This document shows positions 54,163-64,000 of a DNA stretch of 64,000 nucleotides, one piece after another. This DNA is from Leuctra nigra. Taxonomy: Eukaryota; Arthropoda; Insecta; Plecoptera; Leuctridae. The notes beneath the pieces were generated by a model. The model saw only the letters and a program-made list of their open reading frames with translations. It did no database searches and was not told the origin of the DNA. The position numbers were made by a program, and so were the translations under genes. Within the stretch, counting starts at the first letter, position 1, and each line of letters opens with the position of its first letter. The DNA is taken from assembly GCA_934045905.1 (NCBI GenBank), contig OW203761.1:30368964-30432963 (forward strand). Direction: 5' to 3'.

Positions 54163-57100
54163 CTAATAGTTTCTCTTTGGCTTCTTCTGTACATAGCGAG
54201 TACCAGAGTCTTGAAGAAATTTTGCTTTCCGTAATTCCAATTCATCAGCATCATTCAACTAGGAAACATAATACAAACTAGGTAATACCTTGCACAAACA
54301 ATTTATTCAAATATAGTGTTGTAGTGTGGTCACTAGAAATGGAGACAAGGGTTGCCACTTGCCACCTTTCAATGTGTGCAAATTATGTGACGCAGTGTGG
54401 GAAATCGGGTGGGGGGAGGGGAAGGGGGTGATTGCCGAAATACGAAATTATGGGGAAAGCACTCTGCTCATGTCATCCAGAGGGCCACCCAGCAACACAC
54501 GGGTCCAAAATGTTGAATTTCTATAATGAATCATGAGTTTTGGACTTCAAATTTCAGCTATTTTGATCAGCTAAAACTGTTATTATGGAAATTTAGTTTA
54601 TACCAGTGTTGCCATAATTTTCTCAAATATTAATCATCAGGCAAACCTGTGCAATAATATGGAGACAGGAGAATTTAAAATTAGGTAATTTAATACAACT
54701 TTTGATGCTCAAAACTCAGAATTCTGGGACTATTGCTGTACCAGAATGATTATTGCAAATTCTGGGACAAGGAAAGCGAATCCCAAACAACCCCAGAAAC
54801 TAGGGACGGGTGGCAACCCTAAAGGTACGTTTACAGCTTGACGTTCGACGTTCGACGCTCAGCGCTAGCGCTGAAAGATGAACATGGGTTATCTTTGACC
54901 TTGAACGCCAGCGCTCGGCGTTGGCCAATCAGGAGGCTCAACGGCGAGCGCTGAGCGCCGAACGTCGAACGAACGCTGAGCTGTAAACGTACCTTAAGGC
55001 CGAATTTTGAATTTGTAAGCACAGTCCTCTAATATGTACATATTACATATTAATATGTAGGTACGTACCTACATGTTTGAAATACCTACCACCAAGTTAA
55101 AAAGAGTGTAGATAATTATTCAAAAACTCATATTCACTATCATTTATGTCTATTCGGGCACATATTCGGGGAAATATTTTTTATTTCAACCTATGCTTGA
55201 TCACAATTTATGGCATTTACAACTGCAGCAATACATTTTTAATCATGAAATGTAAACAAACTACCATAAGACCATTAAAAATTTAAAAAGTTACACTAAT
55301 TCTAATTTGATTTTTTTAATTTTTCGATTTTATAAAAGAAATATATAACTACAAGAAATGGCTTAGGTAGTGTGTACCTATACATATTACATATTCACAA
55401 AGAGAAGATTTCAAGTTGGCCCTCCTTTGTGACAGACTGAAAGCGGTAGGTGGTGTTGCAATACTTACCGCATATTGTCTGCTGTCTCGTAAGGATGTGT
55501 TGCAGGGGGCAGGACATGAGGGAGAACAAGTTCGGGACTCTCTGGTTGGCTCCGTATTGCACGGTGCAGGGCAGTGCGAAGTGCACGGTCGAGGAGGTGA
55601 CTGCCGGGTTGGCTCCTGAGTACTGCGGCAGTAAGCTTCCATCTTCTCCAATTGGAACCTCATTTTAGCTTCGTTGTCCAAAGATGTCTCCAGTTTAATG
55701 CGTAGAGACTAGAACAATGGGGAAATAATTTATTTCACAGCAATTGCCTAATATAAAAAAAAATAAGTAAAAATTTAATATTTGAAAAAAGCATTAAAAT
55801 TAAATTAGAGGTTCTCCCTTGATGTGAAACATTTACTAGGGGAGGGGAGAATCTAATAATTAAATTCAACCCCCGTAAATAAAGAACTTGAATTTTCTCC
55901 ATTTTCCATTATATCAGTCAGTACCTACTACTATTAAAAACTAACCAGTGGTTATTATATGATCTGTGTCACCATTACTGCAATTTCTCTTACTTCAATT
56001 AGATCAGATTCCTTCTGATTTGAAGTTTTGCCTCGGCTCGTCTCTGCTTCCAGTAGAGACTGCAGATGTTTCACATTATTCTTCTCTTTCAAAAGTTCAT
56101 TCTCCATCACCCGATTCATTGACTTCGCTTTCTCCAGATGCTGTCTGAAAGTTGTCAACGTAAGAAGAATAAATTACTATTTTATAATAAAATACTGTAA
56201 AATTGTAAATTACACAATCCATGTTAAAATATGAATAAGCATAGTCTCCATGAATTGCTAGAACACAGAACACATTTTGCCAGATCACAGGTTCAACAAG
56301 AATTGTTAACGAACTTTGCCATCATAAGAAATGAAGGAATTCAAATGACCATAGCTTTCTTATCACATGAATTATACATACATGGTGTTTGTTGCTTTCT
56401 GTTCATGATACTCTGCTTGCTTTCTGAGCACATCACGTTCAGACTCCAGCTCACAATGTTGCTGCCTCATGTTGCCAAGCTCGCTGCGCAAGTTCTCATT
56501 GTGTTGTTGTTGGACAGTAAGCGATTGAGTTAACTTCTGCTTCACATCACATACCCGCTTTTGCTCGCAGCGTAAGGCACATTCCATAGAACATACTGAA
56601 GAAAAAATATGTTTAATGGTTATTAAAGGACCTAACCCATATTCAGACTATTTTTCAGAAGCACAAAACTGGTTTCAGTTAGTTCAAATTATTTGGGCCA
56701 TAGGTCTTTTAGCCCACATTGGAATTAAAAAGTGACAAAAGCTTGACAAATTTAAATATCTAATTATAATTTCTGTTTAATAAGTGTGGTAACACCTTTG
56801 GCCAAACATTGTATCTGGGCACAATCTATCAGGAAATGACAAAACATCAATCTTCCAAAAAATGTGGGTGGTAGTCGTTCAACTTGGGCACTAAATTTTA
56901 CATTATTTTATGTTAAGTTTTTATAGATTTTTTCATTGTTTCCACTAATGTGGAGTATTGTACTCTGTTGGATTATTCAATAAAAAATAAAAATAAAAAT
57001 TAACATGCCATGCAATGTTTTAAATAGATATAAAGACAAAACATACACTTTTGTTGCATCAACTGATCTCTACGGCTCAGCTCCTTCTCCAAGCATGCAA

Positions 57101-60100
57101 TCCGGCTGCACAGTTGCTTTTGATCAACACTCCTCAAGGCTGGTGTCATCGGTGCCATCTTCAGTCCAGGCTTAGCTAGGATCATCTTTCCAGTTTCAGA
57201 GCAGATTCGAGCATGCACGTATGAAAGTTCTTCAAACGTAAGGCTCTAAACAAAATATTGCACATAAGTTACAAAGTATTGCAACCTCTAGTTACGTACT
57301 TTGGTTGTCAGTCTTTTATATTATTTGAAGTCAGTAGTTTTGACAGGGAATTTGTCCCGAATAGGGATACGATTGACATAGAAAAGCAACAAGTGTGGCA
57401 ATATTAAACTATCCTGAAACAAATTACGGAAAAGAAGAGTAGTCAAAACTCTTGGCTCCAAATACAGGAGAATATAAAATTAATAAATGAACACACTTCT
57501 AAGCCACATTGCAGCGCTTTTCTCAGAATGCAAGTAAGACTGGGCGACACACGAACATCCAAATTTGCAACTGCACCATCTTTGCAGGGACCATCTAGAA
57601 CACAATTTATTTACAGTCAAATCCAAGTAAAGCTTGTACCTCTAACATACAGCATATATCTCGAAATTCAGCGAGTACTGACCTGGCGGTACATCATAGA
57701 TTTCAGTCCTGGACATAACCAGGTCACTTGGTGAGGGTCTTTTAGATTTCAATGCCTCTGAATCTTGAGGAACCTTTCCTTTTTCCTCGTTCATCATATC
57801 TCTATGTTTAGCTTTCAGGGCTTCCATAGTCTTTTGATTAATATCTTTTAAACGTTTCAGTTCTTCTTTGTTGGACTCTTCTAACTTATTAATTTCATTT
57901 TCGAACTTTTTAATAAGTTCATTTTTATCGTCTTGGTGTTTCTTTTTTATCTTGTTGAGAGAATCCTCATGATCTTTCTTCATTTTATCAATTTCTTCCT
58001 GATGCTTTTTCTCCAAAAGTTTACGTTGCTCCTCCTCATCCACTGGCTTCACGTCTAGCTTACGCTCTACTGGACCTTCTGGTTTGCCTTGCTTGTCATT
58101 TGCCTCTTTCAACTTGGCTGAGTAATCAGCATTTAATGCTTTCACCTCATCTTCATGCAACCCCTGGAGCTGAGCAATGCTGTCATTGTGCCGATCACTC
58201 ATAGCTTTCATGTCACGCTCATAAGTGGCTTTTAGCTCCGCCAAGTTTTGATTGTATTTCTTGCTGGATTCTTCCTTCTCCTTTGCATTGGCAGCCATAA
58301 GATCAGCAATACGCTTATCACATTCCTCTTGCATTGTTTTCATTTGGTTGTCCATGTTAGAGAAGTCTATGGGATTTAAAAACTTGTTAGTGAAGAGTTC
58401 TTAAAACTAGAATTACACAGGTATGCTGTGTAATACACACACTAATAAAGATATTTACAAAAGTAGGTAATAATATACCCAAGTCCGATACTTAAATAAA
58501 TAATTTACAATTTATTGAATCTAATATGAATTGGAAACGTACCTTTCTTGTCCTTCTTCAGTTTTTCAATTTCTGCTTCTAGACTTGCACATTTTGTTTT
58601 AAGATCGGCTAGTTCAGATGCATCAGCCTCCAATTTCTTAATCCTATCCTGTAGGGTTTGGGCACGTTGTTGCTCGGACTCCACTAATTTCTTGGTATCA
58701 TTCTCTGCTGCTTTGGACTTGTTGGCATCACTTTCAGATTGGGCAATTTTCTGATTCAGTGCTTTTATTTGATCCTCCAGCTGTCGAATAATGTCATCCA
58801 TCTGAGCTTTTTCTGCTTTTGCTCTTTCATCTAACTCTTTGTCTTCTTTTGTAAGTTGATCAGCTTTAAGTTTCAGTGACTCATTCTCTGCTTTAAGCTC
58901 ATTAAGCGTATTTTTTAAAGCTTTCTCATGCTCCTTGCTCAAGGATTCTAATTGACTATTTTCTTTTTGTAAGTCATTAACTTTCATCCCAAGTGATTTG
59001 ATTTCATCACTTGTTTCTTTGGCTGCCTGTTTTAATTTTGCATTTTCTTCAAGTATATCTTTAAGTTGTTTTTCCAGTGCTCCAACTGCACCATCTGTTT
59101 CCTTGGCTTTAAGTTCTAACTTTGCATTTTCTGCAAGCAAGTCTTTAATTTGCTTTTCCAGTACCTCAACTCTCCCAGCTTCTTTGATTCCAAGTTGTAA
59201 TTTAGCATTTTCTGCAAGCAAGTCTTTAATTTGCTTTTCCAGTACCTCAACTCTCCCAGCTTCTTTGATTCCAAGTTGTAATTTAGCATTTTCTGCAAGC
59301 AAGTCTTTAATTTGCTTTTCCAGTTCTTTAACTGTCCCGTCAGTTTCTTTAGCTTCAAGCTGTAATTTAGCATTTTCTGATAGCATGTCTTTGATTCTAT
59401 TTTCCATAACTTCAGTTGCTCCATCAGTGTCTTTAGCTGCTAGTTTTAATTTCGCAATTTCTGCAAGCAAATCTTGAATCTGATTTTCCAGTGCTCCGAT
59501 TTTCCCGTCAGTTTCCTTAGTTCCCTGATTTAGTTTTGCATTTTCTGCAAGCAAATCTTCCAATTTTTTCTCCAAATCTCGGTTTTCTTCATCTGTTTGC
59601 TTTCCTCCCATATTTAATTTTGCGTTTTCTGCAAGCAAATCTTCCAACTTTTTCTCCAGAGCTTGGATATCTTCCTCAGTTTGTTTTCCACCTAAATTTA
59701 ATTTTGCGTTTTCTGCAAGCAAATCTTGAACTTGTTTCTGCAGCATGTCAATTTCTCCCGTAGTTTGTTTGGTTTCAAGTTTTAATTTTGCATTTTCTGC
59801 CAGCAAATCTTTCACTTGGTTCTCCAGCGCTTGTATAATGTCATCACCAGTTTTATTCTCTCCTAATTGCTTTTTTAATTCTGCATTTTCACCAAGTAAA
59901 TCTGCAATCTGTTTTTCCAGTGAATGCGTATTATCAAATGTCCCCTTAATTCCACTTTTCAGCCCCTCATTCTCAGCCATCAACTCATTGATTCGGTTTG
60001 TTAGTTCGTCTATTTTAGCATTCATCTGATCTTGTATGTCTTTTTGTGCTGCTGCAACATCATTTGCAGCCTTCTTATTAGCTTCTGCCAATTGATCTTG

Positions 60101-62936
60101 AAGCTGTTTAAGTTCGTTGGATAGATTCAAAGACTGCTTTCGGCCCATGTCAGAATTTTCAGCCAAAGATTGCTCCAGTGCCTTGATTTGTTCTTCAAGC
60201 TTCCTTCGTGCTTCCTTCTCCTTATCCAGCTCGGCTTGAGTCACTTCCAAAACACCTTCAATCATGTCCCTAGCTTTTTTCTCGTCTTCATATTTTTGCT
60301 GAGAGTGCTCCAAAAGATCTTTACATTCCTTTTCGATAGAAGAAGTTGGTTTTTCATCCATTATTTGAGCTTTCCCTGCTGCTTCCATCAAACGATATTT
60401 CTCTGCTTCATCCATTATACGAGCTTTCTCTGCTTCAAGTGTCTCGAGATCATCCAGTGTCTTTCGTAAGGTTTTTTCTGCATTTTCCCTTGCTTCTCTT
60501 TCTTTGATCAAGAGGTCTTGCAGGTCTGTGTTTCCCCCACTTGCATTTCTCAATGCTTCAACTTGTACTTTCAATAAATCATTCTCGGACTGAAGTGCTG
60601 CAATCTTAGCCATGTATTCACTCAACTCATCTCTGAGGTCCTTGGTTTTCTGACATTCCTTGTCCAACTCTTCTTGCAAGGCATTACTACCTCCTTGATC
60701 TTTCAGCAGGTTTTCTAGTTGCTTGATTCGGTCGTTCTTTTCTTCCAGCTCCAAGCGAGCAGATGACATACTCTTCACCAGCTGCTCCTGGGACACAAGC
60801 CACATGACGTAGTTTAGTAATTTGCTTTTTTAAAGTATCAGTAGCTTTACAAGTAGGATAATTAGTGTACAATTGAAAGCATGGAAAGAGTTGCGCTTGT
60901 CTCAATTTAATTTGTTCGTTATCGACTAGATGCTGGTGTAATGCTTTTGAAAGAAAAGTATTAAATTACCTTACCTGGATATTGAATTGTGAGACTCAAG
61001 TAATCAAATAAGCACAGCCTCCTTTATTAGTTCGGTTTCACTTCCCATTCCCGGCCTGTCTACAAACTAACAACAAAAGCCTAAACCCATTACGTCTCGT
61101 GACCTTGAAACGGGACAGAAACCAGGAAACTGGAAACACTGAGCACTTAATAATCAACCTTCTGACCTAGGATAAACGGAACATTACCTAACCTCCGTGC
61201 GAGAGTTACGAAAATAAAAAAGTTATATACCTAAACGGGAATTGTACCCGAATCCATGTCATACCAAGCCGGCTTTCTCTTACTCCGAATACTTTAATTG
61301 CCTCTATTATTACCTATACCTACGCACATTTTTACAAACCGACAGATCGAAGAACTACACATTTTGCCACTTGGCCACGAGCACTTATTTCCACCATAGT
61401 GTTACATTACTGAAGGTAAAGTAGCACTCTTGGCTCTTTGGTGTAACTACAATCTGTCAGTTTGCGGACAGGCCAGGAATGTGAAGTGAAACAGAACTAA
61501 AAAAAGGTGACTGTGCTAATTAGTAATAAAGAAACACATGGCTACGCATGTGTAAGTGCCAGGACACCAATTTGTATCGAAGTCAATCAGAGCGATTGAA
61601 TGATCTTTATGATTGACTGATTGACATGTAATGATGAATACATGCCACGTGCCTAGTACGAAAACATCTTCATTGAGGAAAACATATTCTTCTTGGTACT
61701 ACTTTCACGAAAGAGCTGTAGAAGTTTTGAATAACTTCATTCTGGTGATTAGAAGAGGTGACAAAAACACCAGGTAGGTATTATTAAACAAATGTTTTAT
61801 CATAAACCTAGCACTCATTCTTTCATTGCCACATTTGTTGCTCTGCCAAAACTAGTTTAAAAGGGGTAGGTACCTACCTACATCATCTTTGAAAATTAGA
61901 AAAAAAAAAATCATGGGAAGAAGAAACTATTGGAGGATTGATATAGTCTTCCAATACTATTGGAAACTGACTCTTGATCTCCAAGAGTCTCAGATAAAAA
62001 AAATATTTCATTTATTCAAGGCTATTCGAGCGATATTACGAGACTAGAAATATTAATCATGTGTACCTACCTCAAACCACAATTGTCTCACTAAATGTAT
62101 CCAGAGGAGAGCAGTTGTGTTTCAAATATAAATAAAATAAGTCCTACTCCCATTGCGGTCTCTACTAAAGTGGTAATATTGTACTAATAATAATTGTTGA
62201 TTGACAATGGATTATTACATATTATTTACTAAATAATTGTATTTAAAATGTAATATGTACAAATAGGTAACGAACCTACTAGCATCGTATTCACCCCAAG
62301 TTTCTTAGCTCTAAAACAAATGGTTTTCTACTTCCCCTTCCTCAAAACATCCATCTTACACCTTTCACTTTATCTTCCACTTCACTCGAATAGCCTTAGG
62401 TAACATAATATTATATAAATAAATGGAAAAGTGAATGTTGAGTTAACCTCTTTTCCAGCGCCCCCGGCAACAATCTTCTCCATGATGGTGAGCTGGCGAT
62501 TAATCTCATCCTCCTGATCAGCCACGGCACACTCCAGTTCCATCAACTGACGTAGCAAGAAATCCCGCTCTTGCTCGACTCCCATCAACCGCTCCACCTC
62601 CCTCTTCAAATCATCACAGTCCCCGATTTCACCCATCTTCATCTTGTACATCTCCAGTTCCTTTGCCATGGCCTCGAAATCCGCTAGATCTTGGCACAGC
62701 TTTGCATTTGCTGCTTCCAGAGCATCTAGCTGCTCTTTCAGCGCATCACGCTCCATGCGCATTACATCAGCTTCTTTAGCGCGATACCGAAGCCGCTCTA
62801 ACTCCTCATCCCCGCCCTCGTAGTCTTTTAGGCGCATAACCAACGCATCTCGTTCCGCTTTTGCATCAGCAAGTTTCTTCAACAGTGCGTCTCTCTCCCG
62901 AATCACAGCTTCACAGTCCATTGCTCTCAGTTCTGC
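54163..62936 (-). CDS. Large coiled-coil protein of unknown family, 5' end beyond window
   Basis: Ten exons join in phase: 62448-62936, 58543-60787, 57683-58366, 57497-57594, 57047-57245, 56382-56595, 55994-56144, 55469-55708 and 54163-54258, with further 5' exons presumably right of 64000 (the first exon listed opens at an acceptor, not a start codon). That is nine exons seen and at least 1471 residues, ending ...KKPKRNY. Almost the whole chain is charged heptad sequence; exon 58543-60787 alone codes 748 residues, including eleven 27-31-residue repeats (58988-59914). Exon 57047-57245 (LTFEELSYVHARICSETGKM) is less repetitive and may be a small fold. Exon 55469-55708 has a Cys/Pro-rich segment (CPAPCNT twice). 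Likely structural or scaffolding (centrosome, cilium, Golgi or muscle are all possible); I cannot name it. Exons 54163-57594 could in principle belong to a second gene, but the phases argue for one. Confidence 0.8.
54823..54994. mobile_element. Harbinger/Tourist-like MITE, copy 2
   Basis: Ends AGGTACGTTTACAGCT and the inverse, with TAA on both sides (54820-54822, 54995-54997). Same orientation and interior (GAAAGATGAACATGG, TTGACCTTGAACG, CCAATCAGGAGGCT on one strand or the other) as the copy at 50982. Located in the last intron of the coiled-coil gene. Confidence 0.8.
58988..59914 (-). repeat. Eleven-unit protein repeat in the coiled-coil gene
   Basis: Units of the type KQIKDLLAENAKLxxxxKxT follow each other: one of 31, eight of 28 and two of 27 residues, which together account for exactly 309 codons. 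28 residues are four heptads. The two 27-residue units (ending GRVEVLE) are identical at DNA level over 81 bp (period 81 at about 59161/59242), a very recent in-frame duplication. Confidence 0.93.
61027..61500. mobile_element. Inverted-repeat element with tRNA-like segment
   Basis: Ends TTAGTTCGGTTTCACTTCCC and the inverse of TTAGTTCTGTTTCACTTCAC, then GGCCTGTC/GACAGGCC. Near 61230-61255, minus strand, CGGGTACAATTCCCG has the shape of a tRNA T-arm. 474 bp, in an intron of the coiled-coil gene. A similar hairpin tip (TTAGTTCCGTTTCACTTC) occurs alone at 9939-9956. Confidence 0.5.
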
Positions 62937-64000
62937 CTGCAAATAGAAATCAACCGTTCAGATCAGTGCGCTTCTGATGTCATATCATAATAGTGTGGGG
63001 AGAGGAAAACAACAATTTAAATAATGTAGAAATTTCTTGTCAAGTATTAATTAAAATAGATTTTTTGCAAGACGGTGAAGACCGAGAGCGAGGTGGAGAG
63101 GTTTGGTTTAGGATTTCAAAGAAAAAGGTGAGCAGTGATGTGGGAGATAGTGGAGAAAGTGTGGTCAGTTAGAGGCTTGTTGATATTTTGTGGCCAGATC
63201 AGAATAGATCACAGCGGAAAGTAGCCAGCACCCCTACATGAACTAAGTAAGACATGTCTGCGCATGTGCAACATTAAGGTCGAGCAATTGACATCAGTAC
63301 ACGCAGGCTATCTGTACACGCAAGGCTATCAAGGCTACAAAGAGCTAGAGATACTAGTAGGTTTAAGAAATATGGCTTTCCCTTATGACCTAGGTTAGGT
63401 GGTTGTGAAATACGAACTGCAAGAAGAAAAGATTTTCCTTGAGTGGAACTCGAACCCACGACCTTCCACTCAAGGAAAATCTTTTCTTCTTGCAGTTCGT
63501 ATTTAATCACTAGTAGGTTTGTTTGCCGGACTGTTCTAACCTGCTCTCAGAGCAAGTCAGATCACACTGGAAGTGGGCGGAACAATTTGGTGCAAGAATT
63601 CAAATCAAAACTGGACGAACACTTTTGAGCAGCATTAGAATGAATTATATAAAATATTTATGAAACAAAAATCCATAAAATATATTTTTAAAAAAAAAAA
63701 CTTTTTAAAGTAAAATATGTTTTAATTATGATCTCTTGACATTTGTTATTTCTGAATCCCTCAATCCCCATTCACTATAGCGGCCAATTTGATTTTGAGA
63801 GCAAGCTGCTCCAACAAAATAGCCGGTACAGCTTTTGCTGCTCGGAACAGGTTCAGAACAGGCTGCACTGACTCGACGAACGCGATTGGAACAGCTGGGA
63901 GCAACTTGCACCGATTCAACAAACTAGTGCCAAAAAAGCTGCTCCGAGCAGGTTCGGAACAATCCGACGAACAAACCTAGTGATCGTGATTCGTGATTCA
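62937..64000 (-). other. Intron of the coiled-coil gene (5' side)
   Basis: No exon with a fitting acceptor/donor pair and coiled-coil coding was found. The region holds the hairpin 63408-63504; near 63800-63960 there are short repeated words (GAGCAGGTTCGGAACA, GGAACAGGTTCAGAACAGGC). Confidence 0.5.
63408..63504. repeat. Long hairpin enclosing a T-arm-like core
   Basis: AAATACGAACTGCAAGAAGA at the left is mirrored at the right end, and the arms continue through AAAGATTTTCCTTGAGTGGA. The centre, read on the minus strand, is GGTCGTGGGTTCGAGTTC, which matches the pol III B box (GGTTCGANNCC). It looks like a tRNA-derived fragment caught in a foldback. Confidence 0.65.

Noticed and set aside
58998..59477. 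159-codon plus-strand frame with repeated FSASKSLICFSS
   Set aside because: It is the antisense shadow of the heptad repeats in the coiled-coil gene.
61220..61290. Complete tRNA gene on the minus strand
   Set aside because: Only a T-arm-like segment can be drawn; the acceptor stem and a proper anticodon arm are missing.

Overview
This is a stretch of animal nuclear genome, almost certainly from an arthropod and most likely an insect. All five genes are split by GT-AG introns, the exons are near-balanced in base composition against AT-rich introns, and the tail of the Caf1-55 protein (a PASELE motif) looks like the insect form as I remember it. A hemipteran is possible, but I cannot fix the species. 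There are no bacterial operons, CRISPR arrays or complete tRNA genes.

Layout. 396-5995 and 8049-16604 (both minus): two tandemly duplicated secreted carboxylesterases. The left copy (A) runs off the window at its 3' end; the right copy (B) is complete (10 exons, 584 aa). 22838-33211 (minus): macoilin, 12 coding exons, 679 aa. 33212-40217: a gene-free block packed with DNA-transposon debris, poly-G tracts and an 84-bp tandem array. 40218-45612 (plus): homogentisate 1,2-dioxygenase, 10 coding exons starting with a 12-nt coding exon, 436 aa. 46560-52120 (minus): Caf1-55/RBBP4, 10 exons, 427 aa, tail-to-tail with the dioxygenase. 54163-62936 (minus): the 3' part (at least 1471 aa) of a very large coiled-coil protein that I do not recognise. 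I assembled all exon chains by hand from splice sites and reading phase; each closes in frame.

The genes do not form one pathway. They cover detoxification or hormone-ester hydrolysis, an ER-membrane neuronal protein, tyrosine catabolism, histone chaperoning and a structural coiled coil. What links the window is its repeat content: non-autonomous hAT elements with perfect 8-bp target duplications, Harbinger-like and mariner-like MITEs, long foldback elements, and a dispersed Helitron-like family with at least five copies. Several sit very close to exon borders.

The best leads are: an 82-bp satellite that is a ~13-copy array in one esterase paralogue but a single degenerate unit in the matching intron of the other; two hAT families with different ends but the same internal core, one of which has seeded a tandem array; a macoilin intron in which a hAT element lies 12 nt from the splice donor; an oxyanion-hole Gly-to-Ser change in esterase B; paired E2F-like sites at Caf1-55; and an expanding 27/28-residue repeat in the coiled-coil protein.
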